From Novosphingobium profundi (GTDB taxonomy: Bacteria > Pseudomonadota > Alphaproteobacteria > Sphingomonadales > Sphingomonadaceae), in assembly GCF_018491765.1 (NCBI RefSeq), contig NZ_JABWCU010000014.1, forward strand, positions 120,412-184,411: a stretch of 64,000 bases of DNA, given 5' to 3'. Each line of letters opens with the position of its first letter. Position 1 is the first letter of the stretch. A model generated the notes under the pieces. The model did no database searches and had not been told where the DNA came from. It worked only from the letters and a program-made list of their open reading frames with translations. The position numbers and the translations under genes are program-made. Below are positions 42,832 to 50,070 of this stretch, one piece after another.

Positions 42832-44334
42832 ATGGTCGACACCCCTGTCATCGACAAGACCGCAGCGGCTCGCGCCGCGCGCTTCCGTCATTTTATCGAC
42901 GGCGAGATGGTCGAGAGCGCGGACGGACGCATGTTCGAAAAGCGCCGCCCGTTCGACAATTCGCTGGTCGGTATGGTCAGCGAAGCAGGTCGCGCCGAAG
43001 TCGATGCCGCCGTGATGGCCGCGCGCAATGCCCTGAACGGCCCGTGGAAGGGCATCAGTGTCGAGGAACGCTCCGACATGATGCGGGCAGTGGCCGATGG
43101 CATCAACAAGCGCTTCGACGATTTCGTCGAGGCCGAGTTCAACGATACCGGCCAGCCCAAGACCATGATGAGCCACGCCTTCGTTCCGCGCGGGGCGGCC
43201 AATTTCAAGTCATTTGCCGATGTGGTGAAAAGCGTTGCAGGCGAAGCCTTCCAGACGCCGACTCCCGACGGCGCCGGGGCGATCAACTACTCGATCCGCA
43301 AGCCCAAGGGCGTGATTGGCGTAATCTCCCCTTGGAACGCGCCCTTCCTGCTGATGACGTGGAAGGTGGCCCCGGCGCTCGCTTGCGGCAATACGGTAGT
43401 GGTCAAGCCGTCGGAGGAGACGCCTGGCACCGCGACGCTGCTGGGCGAGGTGATGAACGATGTCGGCATTCCCAAGGGCGTCTATAATGTCGTCCACGGC
43501 TTCGGCCCGGAATCGGCGGGTGCCTTCCTGACCGAGCACCCGGAGGTCGACGCGATCACCTTTACCGGCGAAACGCGCACCGGTACCGCGATCATGAAGG
43601 CCGCTGCCGTCGGCACCCGCGACGTTTCCTTTGAAATGGGCGGCAAGAACAGCGCGCTGGTCTTTGCCGATGCCGATATCGACAAGGCCGTCGAAGGGCT
43701 GACCCGCTCGATTTTCCTCAATTGCGGGCAGGTCTGCCTTGGCACCGAACGCGTGCTGGTCGAGCGCCCGATCTTCGACGAGGTCGTCGCCCGCATGAAG
43801 GCGGTGGCCGAAAGCCTGCGCCCCGGCCACCCCGAAGACAAGCATACCAATTTCGGCCCGCTGATCAGCCAGGAACACCGCGACAAGGTCCTGTCCTATT
43901 ACGCCAAGGCCAAGGCCGAGGGCGCGACCATCGTGACGGGCGGCGGCGTTCCTGACCTGCCGGGCGATCTGGCCAAGGGATCATGGGTGCAGCCCACGAT
44001 CTGGACAGGGCTTGCCGACGATGCCTCGCCCGTGCGCGAAGAGATCTTCGGCCCGTGCTGCCACATCCGCCCTTTCGACAGCGAGGGAGAGGCGGTCCGC
44101 GTTGCCAACGATACCGAATATGGTCTCGCCACCAGCATCTGGACCAGCGACCTGTCGCGCGCGCATCGCGTCGCCCAGGAAATCGATGTCGGCATCACCT
44201 GGGTCAACAGCTGGTTCCTGCGCGACCTTCGCACGCCGTTCGGCGGTTCCAAGCAATCCGGCATCGGTCGCGAAGGCGGGGTCCACAGCCTCGAATTCTA
44301 TACCGAGCTGCGCAACATCTGTGTGAAGCTCTGA
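42832..44334 (+). CDS. dmpC: 2-Hydroxymuconic semialdehyde dehydrogenase
   Basis: A 500-residue NAD-dependent aldehyde dehydrogenase. It oxidises the catechol ring-cleavage product 2-hydroxymuconic semialdehyde to 2-hydroxymuconate (4-oxalocrotonate). The catalytic Glu268 lies in VSFEMGGKN and the nucleophile Cys302 in FLNCGQVCLGTERV; the NAD-binding TFTGETRTG is at 244-252. The context of tautomerase, decarboxylase and C23O fixes the role within the ALDH family. The start ATG at 42832 follows GGGAAGGA; a TTG at 42826 is less well spaced. It is the first gene of the run and is coupled to dmpE by a one-base overlap. Confidence 0.92.
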   Translation: MVDTPVIDKTAAARAARFRHFIDGEMVESADGRMFEKRRPFDNSLVGMVSEAGRAEVDAAVMAARNALNGPWKGISVEERSDMMRAVADGINKRFDDFVEAEFNDTGQPKTMMSHAFVPRGAANFKSFADVVKSVAGEAFQTPTPDGAGAINYSIRKPKGVIGVISPWNAPFLLMTWKVAPALACGNTVVVKPSEETPGTATLLGEVMNDVGIPKGVYNVVHGFGPESAGAFLTEHPEVDAITFTGETRTGTAIMKAAAVGTRDVSFEMGGKNSALVFADADIDKAVEGLTRSIFLNCGQVCLGTERVLVERPIFDEVVARMKAVAESLRPGHPEDKHTNFGPLISQEHRDKVLSYYAKAKAEGATIVTGGGVPDLPGDLAKGSWVQPTIWTGLADDASPVREEIFGPCCHIRPFDSEGEAVRVANDTEYGLATSIWTSDLSRAHRVAQEIDVGITWVNSWFLRDLRTPFGGSKQSGIGREGGVHSLEFYTELRNICVKL

Positions 44335-45170
44335 TGGCACTCGACACGACCCTGATCACCCGCGCCGGCGACGAGCTGTATGACGCGTTTCGCGGCAATA
44401 CGACCATCGCCCCGCTGCGCGAGCGGTTCGAAGGCATCGACATCACCGATGCCTATCGCATCCAGGAACATTTCATGCGCCGTCGCTATGCGACGGGCGA
44501 GGCCATCGTCGGCAAGAAGATCGGCGTGACGAGCAAGGCCGTGCAGGAAATGATCGGCGTGTTCGAACCCGATTTCGGCCAGCTCACCGATTACATGGAA
44601 GTCGAAAATGGCGGGACCATCGACCTCGACCGCGTGATCCAGCCCAAGGCGGAGGCGGAGATCGCCTTTATCCTGAAAGAGGATCTGGTCGGGCCGGGCA
44701 TCACCCCCGCCGACGTATTGCGCGCCACCGATCACGTGCGCACCTGTTTCGAGATCGTCGACAGCCGCATCACCAACTGGGACATCCGCATCCAGGACAC
44801 GGTTGCCGACAACGCATCATGCGGCAAGTTCGTGCTGGGCGAGGACAAGGTCGATCCGCGTGACGTCGACCTGACCCTTGCCGGCCTGCTTGTCGAAAGG
44901 GATGGTGAGCCGGTCGCGACCGGTGTTGGCGCCGCCGTGCAAGGGTCCCCTCTCAACGCCGTTGCATGGCTTGCCAATACGCTCGGTCGCCTCGGTCTCC
45001 CGTTCCGCGCGGGCGAAGTCATTCTCTCCGGCTCGCTCGCGCCCCTTATTCCCGTGAAGCACGGAGACCGGCTGGTCGCCCATATCGGCGGCATCGGATC
45101 GTGCGAGGTGGGTTTTGCCAACGGCGGCGCCTTGGCCGCAGCAAAGAGTGGGGAGGCCGCCAATGCTTGA
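44334..45170 (+). CDS. dmpE: 2-Hydroxypent-2,4-dienoate hydratase (2-oxopent-4-enoate hydratase)
   Basis: A 278-residue member of the hydratase/decarboxylase family. It adds water to 2-hydroxypenta-2,4-dienoate, giving 4-hydroxy-2-oxovalerate. Segments shared with DmpE/XylJ are IVGKKIGVTSKAVQEMIGV, QPKAEAEIAFILK with metal-ligand acidic residues, IQDTVADNASCGKFVLG and GEVILSGSLAPLIPV. The DNASCGKF form separates it from the decarboxylase paralogue next door (DNGSSARF). DmpE and DmpH are known to form a complex. Its start overlaps dmpC by one base, and its end overlaps dmpH by eight. Confidence 0.92.
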   Translation: MALDTTLITRAGDELYDAFRGNTTIAPLRERFEGIDITDAYRIQEHFMRRRYATGEAIVGKKIGVTSKAVQEMIGVFEPDFGQLTDYMEVENGGTIDLDRVIQPKAEAEIAFILKEDLVGPGITPADVLRATDHVRTCFEIVDSRITNWDIRIQDTVADNASCGKFVLGEDKVDPRDVDLTLAGLLVERDGEPVATGVGAAVQGSPLNAVAWLANTLGRLGLPFRAGEVILSGSLAPLIPVKHGDRLVAHIGGIGSCEVGFANGGALAAAKSGEAANA

Positions 45171-45948
45171 TGCAGCGACCCTTGATGAAATGGCCGACAT
45201 CGTGGCCCGCGCGCAAGCCGCGCCGCATACGATGCCGAAACTGACCGACAAGCACCCCGGCATGACCATCGAGGACGGCTATGCCGTGCAGGATCGCCTT
45301 CTGGCGAAATGGGAGGCCGAGGGCCGCAGCCTGATCGGGCTGAAGGCGGGCCTCACCTCCAAGGCCAAGATGGAGCAAATGGGGGTTTCCGAACCCAGCT
45401 TCGGCATATTGATGCGCGATACGCTCGACCCCGAAGGCAGCGTGATCCCGACCGACCGCCTGATCCACCCGCGCGTGGAGGCCGAGATCGCCTTTGTCAT
45501 GAAGGACGAATTGTCGGGCGAGAACGTCACCATCGACGAGATCCTCGACGCGACCGACTATATCCAGCCCGCTATCGAGATCCTCGACAGCCGGTTCGAG
45601 AAATTCAAGTTCGACCTTGAAAGCGTGATCGCCGACAATGGCTCTTCCGCCCGCTTCGTGATGGGCGGCCGGGCGCGACGCCCGCGCGATGTCGATTTGC
45701 GCACCATCGGCATGGTCATGGAAATCGATGGAGAGATCGTCGCATGCGCCTCATCCGGCGCGGTGCTGGGCCATCCGGCGCGTTCGATCCAGATGCTGGT
45801 CGCATGGCTTCATGGCCGTGGCCGCACGCTGCCAGCAGGCAGCATCGTGCTGACCGGCGGCGCGACCGAAGCGATCGCGATCAAGCCGGGCAATGCGGTC
45901 TTCGCTCGGTTTCAGGACATGGGAGAGATCAGTGTCCGGATCGGTTGA
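45163..45948 (+). CDS. dmpH: 4-Oxalocrotonate decarboxylase
   Basis: A 261-residue paralogue of the hydratase. It decarboxylates 2-oxo-3-hexenedioate to 2-hydroxypentadienoate. Diagnostic segments are LIGLKAGLTSKAKMEQMGV, HPRVEAEIAFVMKDEL, EILDSRFEKFKFDLESVIA and LTGGATEAIAIKPG, as in DmpH/XylI. The start at 45163 is inside the end of dmpE, with GGGGAGG upstream. Confidence 0.92.
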   Translation: MLDAATLDEMADIVARAQAAPHTMPKLTDKHPGMTIEDGYAVQDRLLAKWEAEGRSLIGLKAGLTSKAKMEQMGVSEPSFGILMRDTLDPEGSVIPTDRLIHPRVEAEIAFVMKDELSGENVTIDEILDATDYIQPAIEILDSRFEKFKFDLESVIADNGSSARFVMGGRARRPRDVDLRTIGMVMEIDGEIVACASSGAVLGHPARSIQMLVAWLHGRGRTLPAGSIVLTGGATEAIAIKPGNAVFARFQDMGEISVRIG

Positions 45949-45966
45949 ACAGAGGGGGGAAGACTG

Positions 45967-46182
45967 ATGCCGATCATCTCCGTCGTGATCGCCGAAGGGC
46001 GCAGCTGCGAGCAGAAGCGCGATTTCTGCCGCCGGCTGACCGATGCGGCGGTGAGCGCCCTGCTGGTGCGGCCCGACCAGGTGCGCATCGTGCTGCAGGA
46101 AACCCCGCTTGAGAATTACGCCGTCGCCGGCATCACGTTTGCCGAGCGCGAGGAAACCGCCCCGAAGGGACAGGCAGTATGA
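45967..46182 (+). CDS. dmpI: 4-Oxalocrotonate tautomerase
   Basis: A 71-residue protein beginning Met-Pro-Ile-Ile, so the mature enzyme has the catalytic Pro1. Arg residues near 12 and 40 fit the 4-OT active site. It ketonises 2-hydroxymuconate to 2-oxo-3-hexenedioate as a hexamer. It is slightly longer than the classical 62-residue enzyme. Its stop overlaps the dmpF start (ATGA). Confidence 0.9.
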   Translation: MPIISVVIAEGRSCEQKRDFCRRLTDAAVSALLVRPDQVRIVLQETPLENYAVAGITFAEREETAPKGQAV

Positions 46183-47117
46183 CCCCCGAGCAAACCAAGA
46201 AGGTAAGATGCGCCATTATCGGCCCCGGCAACATCGGGACCGACCTCCTTTACAAGCTCATGCGGTCCGACGTGCTGGAGCCGGTGTGGATGGTGGGCGT
46301 CGATCCCTCCTCCGAAGGCCTGGCCCGTGCCAGGGACATGGGGCTGAAGACCACGGCCGAAGGCGTCGATGGCATGCTGGACCATGTTCTGGACGATGGC
46401 GTGCAGATCGCTTTCGATGCGACTTCGGCCTATGTGCACCCCGAAAACAGCCGCAAGCTGAATGCGCTGGGCGTGCTGATGGTCGACCTGACACCCGCGG
46501 CCATCGGACCGCTTTGCGTGCCGCCCGTCAATCTGGCGCGGCTGGCGGGTGAAAAGGTGATGAACGTCAACATGGTCACCTGCGCCGGGCAGGCGACGAT
46601 TCCGATGGTGAATGCTGTCAGCCGCGTACAGACGGTCGACTATGCGGAAATCATCGCTACGGTCGCCTCGCTCTCCATCGGACCGGGCACGCGCAAGAAC
46701 ATCGATGAATTCACCCGCACCACGTCGAATGCCGTTGCCAAGGTTGGCGGGGCAGGGCGCGGCAAGGCCATCGTGGTGGTAAACCCCGCCGAACCGCCGC
46801 TGATGATGCGCGACACCGTCTATTGCGAATGCGCCGAGGAACCCGATCAGCAGGCGATCACCGAATCCGTGCACGCCATGATCGCCGAAGTGCAGAAATA
46901 TGTGCCCGGCTATCGCCTCAAAAACGGCCCGACCTTCGACGGGCGCAAGGTCGCGATCTTCCTCGAGGTCGAGGGGCTGGGCGACTTCCTGCCCAAATAT
47001 GCCGGCAATCTCGACATCATGACCGCCGCAGGTGCCCGCGCGGCCGAAATGTTCGCACGCGAGATCCTCGACGGCTCGATCACGCTGACCCCCATTCCCG
47101 CAGAGGAGGCCGCCTGA
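46179..47117 (+). CDS. dmpF: Acetaldehyde dehydrogenase (acylating)
   Basis: A 312-residue CoA-dependent dehydrogenase that converts acetaldehyde from DmpG to acetyl-CoA. The Rossmann motif is CAIIGPGNIGTDL, and the catalytic Cys135 is in NMVTCAGQATIP. The length and C-terminal dimerisation part match DmpF. It works as a channelled complex with the aldolase encoded next. Confidence 0.95.
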   Translation: MTPEQTKKVRCAIIGPGNIGTDLLYKLMRSDVLEPVWMVGVDPSSEGLARARDMGLKTTAEGVDGMLDHVLDDGVQIAFDATSAYVHPENSRKLNALGVLMVDLTPAAIGPLCVPPVNLARLAGEKVMNVNMVTCAGQATIPMVNAVSRVQTVDYAEIIATVASLSIGPGTRKNIDEFTRTTSNAVAKVGGAGRGKAIVVVNPAEPPLMMRDTVYCECAEEPDQQAITESVHAMIAEVQKYVPGYRLKNGPTFDGRKVAIFLEVEGLGDFLPKYAGNLDIMTAAGARAAEMFAREILDGSITLTPIPAEEAA

Positions 47118-48223
47118 TGGTCCAGACACTCCAAGGCATGCCCACCATGCAGTCGCAGATTGCGGGCAAGAGCGTGAAGCTTCACGACATGTCCCTGCGC
47201 GATGGCATGCATTCGATGCGCCACCAGATCCCGCTCGCCAAGATGGTCGAGATCGCCAAGGGTCTCGATGCCGCGGGCGTGCCGCTGATCCAGGTCACGC
47301 ATGGTGATGGCCTTGGCGGTTCGTCGCTGAACTATGGCCGGGGCCTGCACAGCGACGAGGACTATCTGCGCGCGGTCGTGCCCCAGATGAAGAACGCGGT
47401 GATCTCGGTCCTGCATGTTCCGGGGATCGGCACGCTCGATGAATTGCGGATGGCCGCCGATTGCGGCGTGGGCTGTGTCCATGTCGCCACCCATTGCACC
47501 GAGGCGGATGTCTCCGAACAGCATATCGGGCTTGGTCGCGAACTGGGACTCGACACCGTCGGCTTCCTGATGATGGCGCACATGACCCCGCCCGAGGCGC
47601 TGGTCGAGCAGGCGCTTTTGATGGAAGGCTATGGCGCACAGACGATCTATTGCGTCGACAGCGCCGGTTACATGCTGCCGGACGAGGTGACGACGCGCGT
47701 GACCCTGCTGCGCGACGCACTGAAGGGCGAGACCGGCATCGGTTTCCACGGGCATCACAATCTGGGCATGGGCATCGCCAATTCGCTGGCCGCCATCGCG
47801 GCGGGCGCGACCCGGATCGACGGCAGCGCCGCCGGCTTCGGCGCGGGCGCGGGCAATACCCCGCTCGAGGTGTTTGCCGCCGTGCTCGAACGCATGGATG
47901 TGAAGACCGGGGTCGACACGTTCGCGCTGATGGACGTGGCCGAAGACCTTGTCTTGCCGATGATGCCGAAACCGCCGCGCGCGGACCGCGATTCCCTCAC
48001 GCTCGGCTATGCGGGCGTCTATTCGACCTTCCTTTACAACGCCAAGGAATACGCCGCGAAATACGGCGTTCCGGCGCGTGACATCCTTGTCGAACTGGGC
48101 CGAAAGCGCATGATCGGCGGACAGGAAGACATGATCGAGGACACTGCGCTCACCATGGCGAAGGAACGCGGCCTTATCGGCCACAACGGTGCGCCAAAGA
48201 GCAAGGCGGCGATCGAAGCCTAA
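47117..48223 (+). CDS. dmpG: 4-Hydroxy-2-oxovalerate aldolase
   Basis: A 368-residue HMGL-like TIM-barrel aldolase. It splits 4-hydroxy-2-oxovalerate to pyruvate and acetaldehyde. The N-terminal LHDMSLRDGMHS carries the Arg-Asp of the active site, FHGHHNLGMGIANS holds the metal-binding His pair, and the C-terminal communication domain (YNAKEYAAKYGVPARDILVE) contacts DmpF. Its ATG overlaps the dmpF stop by one base. Confidence 0.95.
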   Translation: MVQTLQGMPTMQSQIAGKSVKLHDMSLRDGMHSMRHQIPLAKMVEIAKGLDAAGVPLIQVTHGDGLGGSSLNYGRGLHSDEDYLRAVVPQMKNAVISVLHVPGIGTLDELRMAADCGVGCVHVATHCTEADVSEQHIGLGRELGLDTVGFLMMAHMTPPEALVEQALLMEGYGAQTIYCVDSAGYMLPDEVTTRVTLLRDALKGETGIGFHGHHNLGMGIANSLAAIAAGATRIDGSAAGFGAGAGNTPLEVFAAVLERMDVKTGVDTFALMDVAEDLVLPMMPKPPRADRDSLTLGYAGVYSTFLYNAKEYAAKYGVPARDILVELGRKRMIGGQEDMIEDTALTMAKERGLIGHNGAPKSKAAIEA

Positions 48224-48285
48224 GCATTCACGCCGGATAGGACCCGACAAACGAGGTCCGCCGGCACCATGGGAGAAGATTGATC

Positions 48286-48651
48286 GTGACGACAGGCGAA
48301 TTCCGCGACGAGGACCTGAAAAGCAGGGCTCGCGCGCCATCCTGGCGCGTGGAGATCGCCGGCTCGCCGGCTTTTCCCTGCCGCGAAGACCAGAACGTGC
48401 TTGAAGCGATGCGCCATGCGGGACTGAACCCGCTGGCGATCGGTTGCCGGGGCGGCGGCTGCGGCGTGTGCCGGGTGCGCGTGTCCGACGGCGAATATTT
48501 CGCCCGCCCGATGAGCACCGCCTGCGTCCCGCCCGAAGAAGCGATCGAGGGCCTTGCCCTGGCCTGTCGGATCATGCCGCGCACCGATCTCAAAATGTCG
48601 GCGGCCCCGATGGACCGCTGCTGCAAGCCAAAGGCGAGGAAGGCGGCATGA
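48286..48651 (+). CDS. dmpQ: Chloroplast-type [2Fe-2S] ferredoxin, XylT/DmpQ-like
   Basis: A 121-residue ferredoxin with cluster ligands in IGCRGGGCGVCRV (C-x4-C-x2-C) and a fourth Cys in LALACRIMP. In the dmp/xyl systems this protein re-reduces the Fe of inactivated catechol 2,3-dioxygenase. The start GTG at 48286 has GGGAGA nine bases upstream. It is about ten residues longer at the N-terminus than usual. It overlaps the next gene by four bases and lies two genes upstream of dmpB. Confidence 0.88.
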   Translation: MTTGEFRDEDLKSRARAPSWRVEIAGSPAFPCREDQNVLEAMRHAGLNPLAIGCRGGGCGVCRVRVSDGEYFARPMSTACVPPEEAIEGLALACRIMPRTDLKMSAAPMDRCCKPKARKAA

Positions 48652-49064
48652 GCGGCCCTTGCGCCAGCGAGTTGCAGCAGGCCCTGTCTGCAGGAGTGGG
48701 CAAAGCCGAGGAACTGGGTTCAGCGGTCTGCATTTCAATCTGCGATGCAGGCGGCAATCCGGCCGCGCTGATCCGCATGCCCGGCACGTTTCTGGCATCG
48801 ACCGGCATCGCCATGGACAAGGCTTATACCGCCGCCAGCTTCGGTCTTTCGACCCGCGATTTCAGCGCCATGCTGGAAGGCGAGGAGCGCGGCGTGCGAG
48901 ACGGGCTGCTGCGTACGCCGAGACTATGCGAAGTGCCCGGCGGCTTTCCGATCCGGCGCGATGGCGCGCTGATCGGCGGCCTGGGGGTATCGGGCGGCAG
49001 CGCCGCCCAGGATGAAGAGATCGCAACGGTCTGCCTCGAGATTTTAGGGGCGGCTGGCGAATGA
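48648..49064 (+). CDS. GlcG/HbpS-like (DUF336) protein
   Basis: A 138-residue protein with the GlcG/HbpS fold signature: SAVCISICDAGGNPAALIRM, AMDKAYTAASFGLSTRDF, and GGFPIRRDGALIGGLGVSGG near the C-terminus. Family members bind heme or small ligands, and some occur in catabolic operons without known function. It is translationally coupled to dmpQ (ATGA) and sits directly before dmpB, so a role in dioxygenase protection or intermediate handling is possible but unproven. Confidence 0.85.
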   Translation: MSGPCASELQQALSAGVGKAEELGSAVCISICDAGGNPAALIRMPGTFLASTGIAMDKAYTAASFGLSTRDFSAMLEGEERGVRDGLLRTPRLCEVPGGFPIRRDGALIGGLGVSGGSAAQDEEIATVCLEILGAAGE

Positions 49065-49085
49065 CGGGAAAACGAGGAGTCTGAC

Positions 49086-50018
49086 ATGCCAGTAACCGGC
49101 ATCATGCGCGTAGGCGAGGTCGCGATTCGGGTCTTTGACCTCGATGAATCACGCAAGCATTACGGCGAGAGAATGGGTCTGATCGAAAGCCACCAGGGCG
49201 ACGACGACAAGCTCTATTACAAGTGCCCGGACGAGCACGACCTGTATTCGCTGGTGCTGCGCAAGGCCGACAAGCCGGGCATCGACTATATCGGCTTCAA
49301 GACGGCGCAGGATTCCGACCTCGACCATTTTGCCGAACGGCTGCGCGAATATGGGGTGGAGGTGGAGCATGTCCCCGCCGGCACTTATGCCGCCAGCGGA
49401 CGTCGCATCCGTTTCCGCCTGCCGAGCGGGCACGAGATGCAAATCTACGCGCAGAAGGAGCAGAACGGCAACGGCATGCCGCTGCTCAATCCCGGCACCA
49501 TACCCGACGAGGGCTATATTCGTGGCTTCCGCACCGTCCGGCTCGATCACTGCCTGCTGGGCGGGACCGACATCGACGCCAATGCGAAGATCATGATGGA
49601 AGTGTTCGGCATGACGATGAGCGAAAAGCTCGTCAGCCATGAAAACGGCATGAGCCTCGCGCTTTTCCTGACCACCTCGAACAAGCCGCATGACATCGCC
49701 TTCGTGCTGCAGCCCGAGGGAGACAAGTTCCACCATGTCTCCTTCCTGCTCGACAATGTCTATGACCTCTATCACGCCGCCGATCTGATCGGAAAATACG
49801 AGATTGCGGTCGATGTCGCGCCCAATCGTCATGGCGTGACGCGCGGGGCGACGATCTATTTCTTCGATCCTTCGGGCAACCGCAACGAGGTGTTTACGGG
49901 CGGCTATGTCCATTACCCGGATACGCCGACGCTGACCTGGGACACCAGCCAGTTGGGCAAGGCCACGTTCTCGCAGGACAACACGGTCCGGCCAAGTTTT
50001 CTTGAAGTGCTGACATAA
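49086..50018 (+). CDS. dmpB: Catechol 2,3-dioxygenase
   Basis: A 310-residue extradiol dioxygenase of two VOC modules. Fe(II) ligands are visible as His155 (VRLDHCLL), His216 (DKFHHVSF) and Glu268 (GNRNEVFTGGY), matching XylE/DmpB. It opens catechol to 2-hydroxymuconic semialdehyde. It has an AGGAG site before the ATG. It is downstream of the ferredoxin and GlcG-like genes and upstream of a TonB receptor separated by a stem-loop. Confidence 0.95.
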   Translation: MPVTGIMRVGEVAIRVFDLDESRKHYGERMGLIESHQGDDDKLYYKCPDEHDLYSLVLRKADKPGIDYIGFKTAQDSDLDHFAERLREYGVEVEHVPAGTYAASGRRIRFRLPSGHEMQIYAQKEQNGNGMPLLNPGTIPDEGYIRGFRTVRLDHCLLGGTDIDANAKIMMEVFGMTMSEKLVSHENGMSLALFLTTSNKPHDIAFVLQPEGDKFHHVSFLLDNVYDLYHAADLIGKYEIAVDVAPNRHGVTRGATIYFFDPSGNRNEVFTGGYVHYPDTPTLTWDTSQLGKATFSQDNTVRPSFLEVLT

Positions 50019-50027
50019 AGACAAACT

Positions 50028-50054
50028 GACGCGAGGGGGAAAGCCCCCTGCGTC
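50028..50054 (+). repeat. Stem-loop after catechol dioxygenase gene
   Basis: GACGC-GA-GGGGG, loop AAAG, CCCCC-T-GCGTC: a strong hairpin with a small internal loop. No U-tract follows and the receptor's GGAGGA site comes next, so it may be an attenuator or mRNA-processing element between dmpB and the receptor. Confidence 0.55.
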
Positions 50055-50070
50055 GTGGGGAGGAAGTATA

